64,000 nucleotides of DNA from JAENVU01 sp963765075. GTDB lineage: Bacteria; Actinomycetota; Acidimicrobiia; IMCC26256; JAENVU01. The notes beneath the pieces are model-generated. The model saw only the letters and a list, made by a program, of their open reading frames with translations. It ran no database searches and had not been told where the DNA came from. Location: NCBI GenBank assembly GCA_963765075.1, contig CAVXVA010000001.1:62001-126000 (forward strand). The letters are read 5' to 3'. Below are positions 45,728-54,856 of this stretch, piece after piece. The translations under genes and the position numbers were made by a program. The first letter of the stretch is position 1; the number at the start of each line of letters is the position of its first letter.

Positions 45728-48700
45728 TCAGGCGATGCAGTCGGGGCCGAGGAGGACGCGGAGTTCGCCGAAGAGGCCGTTGCGCTCCGAGACGCAGAAC
45801 TCGTCGCCCAGTTGCAACACCGTCGTCTTGTCCTGGCTCTCCAGATGCACGAACACCTGCGACTCCCCGGGGTGTTCGGCGAGGATCTCCTTCAGCCGCG
45901 TGGTCTTGGCGTCGGTGAGTTCGCCGGGGCGGATGCGCAACCGGACGGGCGGCGCGCCGTCGAGGATCAGCGCCGGTTGGGTGATCTCCATGGCAATGAC
46001 CTTCGGCGCGTCGTCGCGCATGTCGAGCCGACCCTTGACGCACACGATCGCGTCTTCACTCAGCATCTCCCCGTACGAGGCCATCGTCTTCGGGAAGACC
46101 ATCACCTCGACGGCGGCCGCGAGGTCTTCGAGGACGAACGTTGCCATGAGGTCGCCGCGCTTGGTGTACTTCTTCGCCAAGGCCGTGACCACTCCCCCGA
46201 CGGTTCGCAGCTCACCTTCGCGGATCTCCTTGAGGTCCGACAGCGTCGCGTCGGTGTGCCGGCGCAGCGCGCGCTCGGCGCCCATCAAGGGGTGGTCGGA
46301 CACGTAGAGCCCGAGCATCTCCTTCTCGAACGCGAGCCGCTGGGTCTTCCCGAACTCCTGATCGGGAATCGCCGTGCGCGTGTGATCGCGCTCGGACTCC
46401 ATGATCTCGGCGCTGGTGGAGAAGAGGTCGAACTGGCCCTCGGCTTCCTTGTTCCGTCGCCGCAGCACTTCCTCGACGATGGACTCGAACACCAATGAAA
46501 GTCCTTGGCGCGGGTGACCGAGCGAGTCGAACCCTCCGGCCTTGACCAGCGACTCGATCGTGCGCTTGTTCAGCGCCGTGGTCTCGACCCGATCGCAGAA
46601 GTCGTAGAAATCGGTGAACGGTCCGCCCTCGTCGCGCGCGTCGAGAATCTTGCCGACGACACCCTCACCGACGTTGCGGACGGCGGAAAGGCCGAACCGG
46701 ATCGCACCGGGCCCGGGCGTGCCGTCCTCGAGCAGCGGGTGCACGACCGCGAAGTCCATCACCGACTCGTTGACATCGGGGACGAGGACCGGGATCTCGA
46801 GTTGGCGACACTCGTTCAAGTACACCGCCGACTTGTCCTTGTCGCCCTTGACGCTCGTGAGCAACGCGGCGAGGTATTCGCGCGGGTAGTTCGCCTTCAG
46901 GTACGCAGTTTGGTACGCGACGAACCCGTAGCCGACCGAGTGGGACTTGTTGAACGAGTAGTCGGCGAACGGCTCGATGATGTCGAACATCTTCTCGCCG
47001 AACGGTCGGCCGTAGCCCTGGGCCTCGCACCCGTCGACGAACTTGGCGCGCTCCTTCGCGATGAGCACCCGGTCCTTCTTGCCCGTCGCCTTCCGGAGGT
47101 TGTCGGCCTCCTCCAGTGAGTATCCCGCCAGCCGCTGACTGACTCGCATCAGCTGCTCTTGGTAGATCATCAGACCGAACGTCGGGCCGAGAATCTCCTC
47201 GAGGTCGGCGTGGTCGTACTCGACCGGCTTGCGACCGTTCTTGCGGTCGGCGTAGTCGGTGTGCATGTTGGCCGCCATCGGGCCGGGGCGGTACAACGCG
47301 ACGAGCGCGGCGACGTCCTCGAAGGAACTCGGTTCGAGCGACCGGATCAGCGCCCGCATCGGACCGCCTTCGAGCTGGAACACCCCGATCGTGTCACCGA
47401 GGCGCAGCAGCTCGAACGTCTTGGCGTCGGTGAGGTCGACGTTGTCGATGTCGGGCCGCACCCCCGTGGCGCGCTCGACGAGATCGAGGGTGATCTCCAT
47501 CACATCGAGGTTGCGCAGCCCGAGGAAGTCCATCTTGAGGAGGCCGAGATCCTCGACGCCGTGCATCTCGTACTGGGTGACGACCGGCGCGTCCTCGATC
47601 GGCGAGCCGGGTTCGGGTTTGCGCTGGATCGGCAGGTACTCGGTGAGGGGCTCCCGGGTGATCACCACCGCGGCGGCGTGAATGCCGTCCTGCCGGCGCA
47701 GCCCTTCGAGCCCACGCGCGACGTCGATGACGTCCTTGGCTTCCTTGTCGGTCTCGTAGAGCTCGCGCAGTTCGGTGGCCATCTTGTAGCCGTCCTCGAA
47801 CTTCGGGTGCGGATCGAGACACGCGTAGAGCGGGGTGTCGCGACCCATGATCAGCGGCGGCATGAGCTTGGCGATCTTGTCGCCGACGATGTAGGGATAG
47901 TCGAGCACCCGCGCCGCGTCGCGCACGGCGGCCCGCGCCTTGATCGTCGAGAACGTGATGATCTGGGCAACGTGGTCCGAGCCGTAGCGCTGCGCCGCGT
48001 ACTTGATCATGTCGCCGCGGTAGCGGGAGTCGAAGTCCATGTCGATGTCGGGCATCTGCTTGCGGCCCGGGTTCAGGAACCGCTCGAACAGCAGGTCGTA
48101 GCGAATCGGGTCGATGTCGACGATGCGGAGGCAATACGCCACACACGAACCCGCAGCACTGCCCCGGCCCGGGCCGACGCGGATGTTCTGCGAGCGCGCG
48201 TAGGCGACGAGGTCCCACACGACGAGGAAGTACGCCGAAAAGCCCATCGACTCGATGACGCCGAGTTCGTATTCGATGCGGTCGCGCACGTTCGGGGCGA
48301 GATCGACCCCGTAGCGCTGCGCGGCCCCTTCGTAGGTGAGTTGGTGGAGATACTCGGTCTCGGTCATCCCCTCCGGGACGGGGAAGCTCGGCAGCACGGG
48401 TTGACCGAAGTCGATCTCGACGTTGGCCCGCTCGGCAACCCAGAGCGTGTTGTCGCACGCCTCCGGTACCTCCGAAAAGATCGACCGCATCTCGACGGCC
48501 GACTTCAGGTAATGGCCGGAACCCGAGAACTTGAACCGGTTGGTCTCGTGAATCTTGGCGTTGGTCTGCACACACAGCAACGCGTCGTGGGCGGCTGCGT
48601 CGGCTTCGTGCGTGTAGTGGCTGTCATTGGTGGCGAGGAGCGGCGCCTGCAGCTGGTGCGCGATCCGAATGAGCTGGGGATTCGTCTGGGCTTGCTCGGG

Positions 48701-49285
48701 GAGCCCTTGGTCCTGCAACTCGACGAAGAGGTTGTCCCGCCCGAAGATGTCCTGCAGCCGCGCCGCGGCAGCGAGCGCACCCGGTTCGTCACCGTGGAGC
48801 AACCGCTGCAGCACGTGTCCACCGAGACATCCGGTGGTGGCAATGACGCCGTCGTGGTGGTCGGCGAGGATCTCCCAGTCGACCTTGGGCTTCTGGTAGT
48901 AGCCCTCGAGGTACGCGCGACTCGAGAGCTGGATGAGGTTGCGGTACCCCTGCTGGGTCTCGGCCAGCGCGGTCAGGTGGTAGTACGCCTTGCGGCCGCC
49001 CTCGACTTCACCGCCGGAGTCGTCGACCTGGCTCCCCCGCCGCACCGGGCGCTCGGTGCGGTGTTCGTACGCCTGGTACAGCTCGGTGCCGATGATGGGG
49101 ACGATCCCCTGCTTGCGCGCCTCCTGGTACATCGGCAGGACGCCGTACATGTTGCCGTGGTCGGTGATCCCGATCGCGGGCTGGCCGTCGGCCGCCGCGG
49201 CCGCGACGACATCGCCGATGCGCGAGGCACCGTCGAGCATCGAGTACTCGGTGTGGACATGCAGGTGGGTGAACGACTTCGCCAC
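45728..49285 (-). CDS. dnaE: DNA polymerase III alpha subunit
   Basis: Replicative polymerase, 1185 residues. N-terminal PHP domain (FTHLHVHTEYSMLDGASRI; IGITDHGNMYGV), palm catalytic motif MPDIDMDFDSRYRGDMI near residue 410, the finger motif LLKMDFLGLRNLD, then PIQRKPEPGSPIEDAPV, tandem HhH (KAGGFDSLGHPRQGL) and a C-terminal OB fold (TVGGVVTALAKKYTKRGDLMATFVLED in parts). PHP metal ligands appear complete, so it may proofread as mycobacterial DnaE1 does. Uninterrupted over 3.5 kb. Confidence 0.98.
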   Translation of the reverse strand: MAKSFTHLHVHTEYSMLDGASRIGDVVAAAAADGQPAIGITDHGNMYGVLPMYQEARKQGIVPIIGTELYQAYEHRTERPVRRGSQVDDSGGEVEGGRKAYYHLTALAETQQGYRNLIQLSSRAYLEGYYQKPKVDWEILADHHDGVIATTGCLGGHVLQRLLHGDEPGALAAAARLQDIFGRDNLFVELQDQGLPEQAQTNPQLIRIAHQLQAPLLATNDSHYTHEADAAAHDALLCVQTNAKIHETNRFKFSGSGHYLKSAVEMRSIFSEVPEACDNTLWVAERANVEIDFGQPVLPSFPVPEGMTETEYLHQLTYEGAAQRYGVDLAPNVRDRIEYELGVIESMGFSAYFLVVWDLVAYARSQNIRVGPGRGSAAGSCVAYCLRIVDIDPIRYDLLFERFLNPGRKQMPDIDMDFDSRYRGDMIKYAAQRYGSDHVAQIITFSTIKARAAVRDAARVLDYPYIVGDKIAKLMPPLIMGRDTPLYACLDPHPKFEDGYKMATELRELYETDKEAKDVIDVARGLEGLRRQDGIHAAAVVITREPLTEYLPIQRKPEPGSPIEDAPVVTQYEMHGVEDLGLLKMDFLGLRNLDVMEITLDLVERATGVRPDIDNVDLTDAKTFELLRLGDTIGVFQLEGGPMRALIRSLEPSSFEDVAALVALYRPGPMAANMHTDYADRKNGRKPVEYDHADLEEILGPTFGLMIYQEQLMRVSQRLAGYSLEEADNLRKATGKKDRVLIAKERAKFVDGCEAQGYGRPFGEKMFDIIEPFADYSFNKSHSVGYGFVAYQTAYLKANYPREYLAALLTSVKGDKDKSAVYLNECRQLEIPVLVPDVNESVMDFAVVHPLLEDGTPGPGAIRFGLSAVRNVGEGVVGKILDARDEGGPFTDFYDFCDRVETTALNKRTIESLVKAGGFDSLGHPRQGLSLVFESIVEEVLRRRNKEAEGQFDLFSTSAEIMESERDHTRTAIPDQEFGKTQRLAFEKEMLGLYVSDHPLMGAERALRRHTDATLSDLKEIREGELRTVGGVVTALAKKYTKRGDLMATFVLEDLAAAVEVMVFPKTMASYGEMLSEDAIVCVKGRLDMRDDAPKVIAMEITQPALILDGAPPVRLRIRPGELTDAKTTRLKEILAEHPGESQVFVHLESQDKTTVLQLGDEFCVSERNGLFGELRVLLGPDCIA

Positions 49286-49377
49286 CAGTTACTCCGCCAA
49301 GAGGTGTTCGGGGCTGCCACCGGGCCGAATGACACGCGTGGAATTCATGACCCTACCCGCGCCCGTCGAATGACCGC

Positions 49378-50478
49378 TCACCCGCGCCCCCCGGCCGCGA
49401 CCAGGGGGACATAGATCTCAGCGGCGGTCAGCGATCCGTGCGCGCCGACCAGCTGGGATTCTCTCGGCATGGCCGGATCGAGATATCCCAGCGGCCCCTT
49501 GGGGATCAGGGCGACGTCGCCCAAACGGCGAACGTTGACCGCCGGGGCCGGGCCCGGTCCGAGCCAGCCGCCCTCGACCACTTCGTCACGACTCATCACC
49601 CAGGCATCGGCCCCGTACGCCTCCGTCGCCGCCGCCAGGAGTTCCGGCGCTCGCCCCCGCATGGCCGTGAGCCACCGGAACCGACCCTCACCGCTGCAGC
49701 CGTTGAGCAGCGGTTGGACCGCCGTCAGTTCCTGCCAGTTATCCCCGACCTGCATCTGGCCGTGATCGGCGGTCACGAGCAGCGCGGCCTCGGCCGGGAG
49801 TGCGTCCCGGAGCTGCCCGACGAGGGCGTCGGCGAAGGCCAGTTCGGCGTCGAGATACGGCGGACCCAGGCCGAACTCGTGCGCCACGGTGTCGATGCCC
49901 GGGTAGTACGCGTAGACCAGCGGGTTGCCGGCGTGCGCCAGCGCCCGACACTGCTCGACCAACACGGAGGTCGTACTCCAGCCGAAGAACGGTGCGTCGC
50001 GCAGATGGGTGGCGGTGAAGCCCGAGGTGCGGAACTCCCGGCGGGTGACGACGGGCACCGTCCGCCCGAGAAACGGCTGATGCCGCTGGACCCGGAACGC
50101 ATCCGGGGGGCGGCCGCCACCGTCGACGGCCCACCACAGGACGTTGAGCACATCGCCGTCGAGGCGAATGCGAAAGCCGAGGACACCGTGGTGGATCGGT
50201 GACAGGCCGGTCGTGATCGACGTCAAGGCCGACGCCGTCGTCGACGGCGCGACCGTGGTGATCCGACCTCCGACGAACTGACTCAACTCCGGCATGCAGG
50301 CTCGGTGGGTCTCGAGCAGATCCCAGCCCAAGCCGTCGAGCACCAGCAACACCACCGTCTTCGCCTCGCGAGCCGGCTCGGGAAGCCACGCGTTGTCGAC
50401 GCGCCCGACGAGCGCCGGGACGACCTGTTCCAGCGATGCGCGCCCGTAGTCGGGACGAACGGGCTCGGGCGACGACAT
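49378..50478 (-). CDS. Alkaline phosphatase superfamily protein (nucleotide pyrophosphatase-like)
   Basis: 366 residues of the type I phosphodiesterase/nucleotide pyrophosphatase family: metal Asp in VVLLVLDGLGWDLL, nucleophile TTVAPSTTASALTSITTG, YYPGIDTVAHEFG, VTADHGQMQVGDNW and a late His in QLVGAHGSLTAAEIYVPL. No signal peptide, so probably cytoplasmic. Substrate unknown. Located 92 bp upstream of dnaE and divergent from an Rrf2 regulator. Confidence 0.88.
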   Translation of the reverse strand: MSSPEPVRPDYGRASLEQVVPALVGRVDNAWLPEPAREAKTVVLLVLDGLGWDLLETHRACMPELSQFVGGRITTVAPSTTASALTSITTGLSPIHHGVLGFRIRLDGDVLNVLWWAVDGGGRPPDAFRVQRHQPFLGRTVPVVTRREFRTSGFTATHLRDAPFFGWSTTSVLVEQCRALAHAGNPLVYAYYPGIDTVAHEFGLGPPYLDAELAFADALVGQLRDALPAEAALLVTADHGQMQVGDNWQELTAVQPLLNGCSGEGRFRWLTAMRGRAPELLAAATEAYGADAWVMSRDEVVEGGWLGPGPAPAVNVRRLGDVALIPKGPLGYLDPAMPRESQLVGAHGSLTAAEIYVPLVAAGGRG

Positions 50479-50532
50479 CGATGCACCGTAGCGAACCGGC
50501 CATCATCAGTGTCGGTGTGCGAGCATGGCCCG

Positions 50533-51003
50533 GTGAAGGTCTCGACCCGGGGCGACTACGCCGCTCGCGCGCTGCTCTCCTTGGCGCTGCACGACTCGAA
50601 CCGGCCGACCTCGGTCAAAGAGATCGCCGAACGCACCAACCTGCCCCAGCCCTATCTGGAGCAGATCCTGCTGGCAGTCAAGGGCGCCGGCCTCGTGCGA
50701 TCCAAGCGTGGAGTCGGCGGCGGGTACGTGCTCGCACGCCCGCCGGACGAGATCAGCCTGGCCCAGATCCTGGCCGCGGTCGACGGGCCGCTGACCACGC
50801 TGCCCGACGAACACGACCACTGCGAAGGCCACTGTGTCCTGCAGGAGGTCTGGGTCGCGGTGTCCGACGAGATGGCCGGGTATCTCGCCGGCCACACCCT
50901 CGCCGACCTCGCCCGCCGGGCCCAGGTCGGACACCCCGACGCGGTGGCGATACCAAGCGCACCGGCTGCACCGGCTGCACCATCCGGGACCGCCACCAAC
51001 TGA
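50533..51003 (+). CDS. Rrf2-family transcriptional regulator
   Basis: 156 residues from GTG 50533: winged helix KVSTRGDYAARALLSLALHD, SVKEIAERTNLPQPYLEQIL, LVRSKRGVGGGYVLARPPDEI, LAQILAAVDGPL. The sensor part has only two cysteines (DHCEGHC), fewer than the three of IscR/NsrR, so any iron-sulfur cluster would need other ligands. A short Ala/Pro tail follows. It may control iron-sulfur or cysteine genes elsewhere. Confidence 0.9.
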   Translation: MKVSTRGDYAARALLSLALHDSNRPTSVKEIAERTNLPQPYLEQILLAVKGAGLVRSKRGVGGGYVLARPPDEISLAQILAAVDGPLTTLPDEHDHCEGHCVLQEVWVAVSDEMAGYLAGHTLADLARRAQVGHPDAVAIPSAPAAPAAPSGTATN

Positions 51004-51024
51004 CGAACCCGGCCCCCGCCGGGG

Positions 51025-52395
51025 TCAGGTGCGGCGCAACGCCACGACGGCCGCCAACCCGCCACTGGGCGACGCGTCCAGCGCCACTCGGCCACCGTCG
51101 GCCTCGACGAGCTGGCGCACGATCGCCAGCCCGAGGCCGGATCCGCCCCGATTTCCCGACGCCCGCCAGAAGCGGTCGAAGGCCCGGGCCCGTTGTTCGG
51201 GCGACATTCCCGGCCCGTCGTCGGCGACCCGAACCAAGATCAGACCATCGCTGCGCGTGGCGTCGATGCGGATGGTTCCCCCGCGCGGAGAGACGTCAAT
51301 CGCGTTGGCGACGAGGTTGTCGAGCACTTGTTCCAACCGGCCGGGAGTGGCGCGGACCGTGAGACCGGGCGCGATCCCGACCTCGAACCGCACCGCATGT
51401 TCAGCCGCGTACTCGGCCCACGCCTCGACACGACCGTCGACGATCGGAGCCAGTCGGGTGAGCGACGGGACCTCGGTCTCCTGCTCGGCGCGGGCGAGTT
51501 CGAGGAGTCCGTCGACCAGCCGGGACAGGCGGGCAACTTCGGTGAGGGAACCGGCAACATCGGCGGCGGCCTCATCCGATTCGGCGAGATCGTTCTCGAG
51601 GTTCTCGAGGCGGAGCCGGAGCGCGGCCAGCGGAGTACGGAGTTGATGGGAGGCGTCGGCGACGAACTCGCGCTGTGAGTGCACCAAACCCTCGACGCGA
51701 GCGGCGGTCGCGTTGAACTGTTCGGCCAAGTCGCGAAGTTCCGGCGGACCCGCCGGAACGTCAGCGCGCGCGTCGAGCGCGCCGCCGCCGAAGCGGGCCG
51801 CCGCTTTCGCCAGCCGCTCGATGGGGATCGTGACCTGTCGGGCCAGCTGCAGGCTGACGAGGAACACGATGAGCAGCACGACGACGCCGATCCCGATCAG
51901 CACCCACCACCCCTCGCGGATTCGAGTGTCGACGTAGGACGTGGGGTAGGTCACCCGGAGCGCACCGACCAACTCGTTGCCGTGCACGATCGGCACCGCG
52001 AAGAACAGGATGTCGTGGCCGAGCGTCTTCGAGTGCCGCGATCCGATCGCCTCCCGTCGGTCGAGTGCGGTCTTGAACTCGGGCCGGTTGGCGAAGTTCT
52101 CGGCAGGCCCCTCCCCCGCTTCGGAGTCGGCGACCACCGACCCGTCCGGCTTGATGACCACGACTCGGCCGCCGGTATCGTTCTCGTAGTCCTTGGCGAG
52201 CGTCTGCAGTGCGGCGACTCCGTCGGATTCCAACCCCTCCTCGGCACGGATGGACAAGGCAAGCGCGTCGCGCTCCACCGACGCCGTCAGCCGGCGGCGC
52301 TGCTCTCGTGCGTACACCAGACCGAGCGGGACCTCGAGCAGCAGCAACACGACGAGCGTCAACGTGAGATAGCTGAGCAGCAGACGACGACGCAC
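51025..52395 (-). CDS. Two-component sensor histidine kinase
   Basis: 456 residues: membrane helix (LLLSYLTLTLVVLLLLEVPLGLVYA), an extracytoplasmic sensor of about 120 residues (GGRVVVIKPDGSVVADSEAG; HDILFFAVPIVHGNELVGALRV), a second helix (WWVLIGIGVVVLLIVFLVSLQLA), HAMP, phospho-acceptor FVADASHQLRTPLAALRLRLENL in parts, N box VLDNLVANAIDVSP, VADDGPGMSPEQRARAFDRFWR and GSGLGLAIVRQLVEADGG. Follows its response regulator by 6 bp. Signal unknown. Confidence 0.95.
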   Translation of the reverse strand: MRRRLLLSYLTLTLVVLLLLEVPLGLVYAREQRRRLTASVERDALALSIRAEEGLESDGVAALQTLAKDYENDTGGRVVVIKPDGSVVADSEAGEGPAENFANRPEFKTALDRREAIGSRHSKTLGHDILFFAVPIVHGNELVGALRVTYPTSYVDTRIREGWWVLIGIGVVVLLIVFLVSLQLARQVTIPIERLAKAAARFGGGALDARADVPAGPPELRDLAEQFNATAARVEGLVHSQREFVADASHQLRTPLAALRLRLENLENDLAESDEAAADVAGSLTEVARLSRLVDGLLELARAEQETEVPSLTRLAPIVDGRVEAWAEYAAEHAVRFEVGIAPGLTVRATPGRLEQVLDNLVANAIDVSPRGGTIRIDATRSDGLILVRVADDGPGMSPEQRARAFDRFWRASGNRGGSGLGLAIVRQLVEADGGRVALDASPSGGLAAVVALRRT

Positions 52396-52401
52396 CGTGG
52401 C

Positions 52402-53070
52402 TTACCCGGCACCCGGATCGACCAGCCGGAAACCGACCCCTCGCACCGTCTCGATCCACGCCGGGTTCCCGAGTTTCTTACGCAACGTCGCGACATGAAC
52501 GTCCAGGGTCTTCGTCGGGCCGTACCAGTGCGGGTCCCACACACGCTCCAGAATGGTCGTGCGGGAGAACAACGCGCCCGGCTCTTCCGCCAACAGCGCC
52601 AGCAGATCGAACTCCTTCGGCGTCAAGGCCAGTTCCTCGTCGGCGATCGTCACTCGATGGGCGCGCACGTCGATCGTCAACGCTCCGAGGGTCCGCATAT
52701 CGCCATCGTCCGAGCGGCGGTCGCCGGTACGGCGCGCGACCGCTCGAATACGCGCGACCAACTCGCGGAACCCAAATGGCTTGACCAGATAGTCATCCGC
52801 ACCGAGTTCGAGCCCGACCACGCGGTCCGCTTCATCGCCGCGCGCGGTGACCACGATGATCGGGACATCGGATCGCGACCGGAGCTGGTGACAGATCGCG
52901 AACCCATCCATGTCCGGCATGCCCAGGTCGAGCAGGACGAGGTCATAGCCGGTGGCGGCGAGGGCGGCCTCACCGGTCTCGACCCGAGACACACGGAAAC
53001 CCTCGCGTTCGAGTCCCCGAGCCATCGGGACCGCGATTGCGTCATCGTCTTCCACCATGAGGAGCCTCAT
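52402..53070 (-). CDS. OmpR-family response regulator
   Basis: 222 residues: receiver with MVEDDDAIAVPMARGLE, phospho-Asp in YDLVLLDLGMPDMDGF, VVTARGDEADRVVGLELGADDYLVKPF in parts, then winged helix ELALTPKEFDLLALLAEEPGALFSR in parts, DVHVATLRKKLGNP and IETVRGVGFRLVD. Divergent from the secreted-protein/ApbE genes across a 124-bp gap, which makes these a likely target. A second in-frame ATG (53058, MVEDDD) is possible. Confidence 0.96.
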   Translation of the reverse strand: MRLLMVEDDDAIAVPMARGLEREGFRVSRVETGEAALAATGYDLVLLDLGMPDMDGFAICHQLRSRSDVPIIVVTARGDEADRVVGLELGADDYLVKPFGFRELVARIRAVARRTGDRRSDDGDMRTLGALTIDVRAHRVTIADEELALTPKEFDLLALLAEEPGALFSRTTILERVWDPHWYGPTKTLDVHVATLRKKLGNPAWIETVRGVGFRLVDPGAG

Positions 53071-53194
53071 GCCTCCACCATCGCGCACGTTGGTGGTGTT
53101 CGGCCGCACCCTTTGCCCTTTCCTTACGTTTCGCCGACCGACTGCTGGCCGGGGTGTCCGTACGGTGGAATCCAACCCACCGAAGGAGTTCCCC
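53071..53194. promoter_or_regulatory. Divergent promoter region between the response regulator and the secreted-protein genes
   Basis: 124 bp holding both starts' upstream sequences. It contains CCTTTGCCCTTTCCTTACGTTTCG, stated in parts: CCTTTGC and CCTTTCC seven bases apart, a possible OmpR-type direct repeat. AAGGAG eight bases before 53195 is a good ribosome binding site. Confidence 0.4.
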
Positions 53195-53572
53195 ATGAAC
53201 CGACGAACCGCACTCGCCGGCGCCGCCGCCATCAGCCTGAGCCTCACCGGCATCGCAGTGGCCGCCGGCGCGACGATGCACGTCTTCCAGGCCGCGGACG
53301 CCAGCCCCAACATCGGCAAGGTCAGCCCGGTCAGCACGGCGACCCTGCCTCCCGAAGTGGAGCACCACGTCGTGGACGTCGTCGACCCCCCGGTCCCCGC
53401 TCCCTTGGTACCGGCCCCCGCATCGGCCGGCCCGAACATCCGGCCCCGCGGCGAGCACGTCGAGTCCGACGTCGAGGCCACTCCCGCGCCGGCCGCGATC
53501 GCCCCGGCCGCCGCTCCGCACCATGAGGTCGAAACCGAGCACGAGGACCACAGCGAGCCGGGTGACGACTGA
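53195..53572 (+). CDS. Small secreted protein, first of a pair
   Basis: 125 residues. Basic start and hydrophobic signal segment (MNRRTALAGAAAISLSLTGI, then AVAAGATMHVFQAADASP), followed by a Pro/Ala/Val-rich chain with EVEHHVVDVVDPPVPAP and APASAG, and a His/Glu-rich end (HHEVETEHEDHSEPGDD) that could bind metal. AAGGAG stands eight bases before the ATG. No known domain seen. First gene of the four-gene run with a second secreted protein, apbE and a heme membrane protein, facing away from a two-component system. Confidence 0.75.
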   Translation: MNRRTALAGAAAISLSLTGIAVAAGATMHVFQAADASPNIGKVSPVSTATLPPEVEHHVVDVVDPPVPAPLVPAPASAGPNIRPRGEHVESDVEATPAPAAIAPAAAPHHEVETEHEDHSEPGDD

Positions 53573-53573
53573 C

Positions 53574-53951
53574 ATGACCACGTCGTCCCGTCGCCGCCAC
53601 CCGGCGACTGCCAGTCGAATCCTCGCCGCGGGCGTTGCGGTGGGCACGGTCGGCGCAGCGGTGGGCTTCATGGCCGCGAACGATCCGGCCGTCGCCATCA
53701 GAACCGTCACGGCACCGCCCGCCCCCGCGCCGCGCGGCAAGGTGATCGTCATCGAGGTCCAACACCATCCGGCCCCGATTGCTGCGGTCGACGTCGCCGC
53801 GCCGGCCTCGGCGGGTCGATCGGTCACGGTGTCACGGACTGCGACCACACCCGCGCCGGCATCGGTTCCCACCCCGGGTGCGAGCGCCGCACCGGCACCC
53901 GCACCCCCGCGGGTACCTGCTCCCGCAGTCACGACGACCGGTCCCTCCTGA
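53574..53951 (+). CDS. Small secreted protein, second of a pair
   Basis: 125 residues. Basic start, hydrophobic segment (ILAAGVAVGTVGAAVGFMAA), then KVIVIEVQHHPAPIAAVDVAAPASAG and a long Pro/Ala/Thr/Ser tail. It shares the EV-x-HH, VDV-x-x-P and APASAG elements with the preceding gene, so the two may be diverged duplicates. The start lies 2 bp after the previous stop and its stop overlaps apbE by one base, so translation is surely coupled. Function unknown. Confidence 0.72.
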   Translation: MTTSSRRRHPATASRILAAGVAVGTVGAAVGFMAANDPAVAIRTVTAPPAPAPRGKVIVIEVQHHPAPIAAVDVAAPASAGRSVTVSRTATTPAPASVPTPGASAAPAPAPPRVPAPAVTTTGPS

Positions 53952-54856
53952 TGCACAGCGCGCGATTTCCGGCGATGGGCACCACCGCACATGTGGTGCT
54001 GCTCGGGGGCGCCGAGCCGTTGTTGGAGTTGGCGCGGACCCGCATCGGCGAACTCGAACGGCGATGGAGTCGGTTCCTCCCCGACTCCGAACTGTGCCGG
54101 CTCAACCAAGCTCGAGGCCGTCCGGTCCGGGTGAGTTCCGACACACTGCTCGCGGTGCGAGCTGCCATCGCGGCGTGGCATCTCCTCAACGGCGCCTTCG
54201 ACCCGACCGTGCTCGATGCACTGGAACACGCCGGCTACAACCGAACCTTCGCCGAGATCACGTCCCGCGTCGAGGGACCTACTGATTCGACGATCCCGAT
54301 CGTTCCCGGGTGCGCCGGCATCACCATCGACCCCCTCGTTCGTGCGGTCACCCTCCCGCCCACGGTTCGACTCGACCTCGGCGGGATCGGGAAGGGCCTC
54401 GCGGCCGACTTGGTCGCAGAGTCGCTGCTCGCGGCCGGGGCGGCGGGCGCATTGGTCAACATCGGCGGCGACCTGCGGGTTGCCGGCGCGTCGCCGCATC
54501 CGTTCGGGTGGACCATCGAGCTCGCGCACGTGCCCGGTGACCGGATCGCGCTCACCGAAGGTGGACTCGCCACCAGCGCCACCACCAAACGGAAATGGCA
54601 GGTCGGCGACGACGTCCGTCATCACGTGATCGATCCGGCCACTGGCATCCCCGCGCGAACCGGCGTGGCGTCGGCCACCGTCGTCGCCGCCCGCGCCGTC
54701 GACGCGGAGACACTCGCCACCGCCGCCCTCCTCGTCGGTATCGACGAGGGGATCGCCCTGCTCGCCACCCATCACGCATCCGGACTGATCATCGGCGACG
54801 ACCACGAACGCCGCGCCACCGCCGACCTCGGTCAGTTGGTCGGTTCGATCGCATGA
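53951..54856 (+). CDS. apbE: ApbE-family FAD:protein FMN transferase
   Basis: Attaches FMN covalently to Thr/Ser of flavoproteins using FAD. 301 residues: RFPAMGTTAHVVLLGG, ERRWSRFLPDSELCRLN, FDPTVLDALEHAGYN, LDLGGIGKGLAADLVAE, ALVNIGGDLRVAG, GLATSATTKRKW, HHVIDPATGIPA and a late metal Asp in ARAVDAETLATAALLVG. No signal peptide or lipobox precedes the AMGT motif, so it looks cytoplasmic. No FMN_bind-domain substrate protein is encoded beside it. Confidence 0.95.
   Translation: MHSARFPAMGTTAHVVLLGGAEPLLELARTRIGELERRWSRFLPDSELCRLNQARGRPVRVSSDTLLAVRAAIAAWHLLNGAFDPTVLDALEHAGYNRTFAEITSRVEGPTDSTIPIVPGCAGITIDPLVRAVTLPPTVRLDLGGIGKGLAADLVAESLLAAGAAGALVNIGGDLRVAGASPHPFGWTIELAHVPGDRIALTEGGLATSATTKRKWQVGDDVRHHVIDPATGIPARTGVASATVVAARAVDAETLATAALLVGIDEGIALLATHHASGLIIGDDHERRATADLGQLVGSIA

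Noticed and set aside
53195..53951. The two secreted proteins as ApbE flavinylation substrates
   Set aside because: Neither shows an FMN_bind domain or a clear S/T-G-A-S/T target motif, so the link is left as genomic context only.
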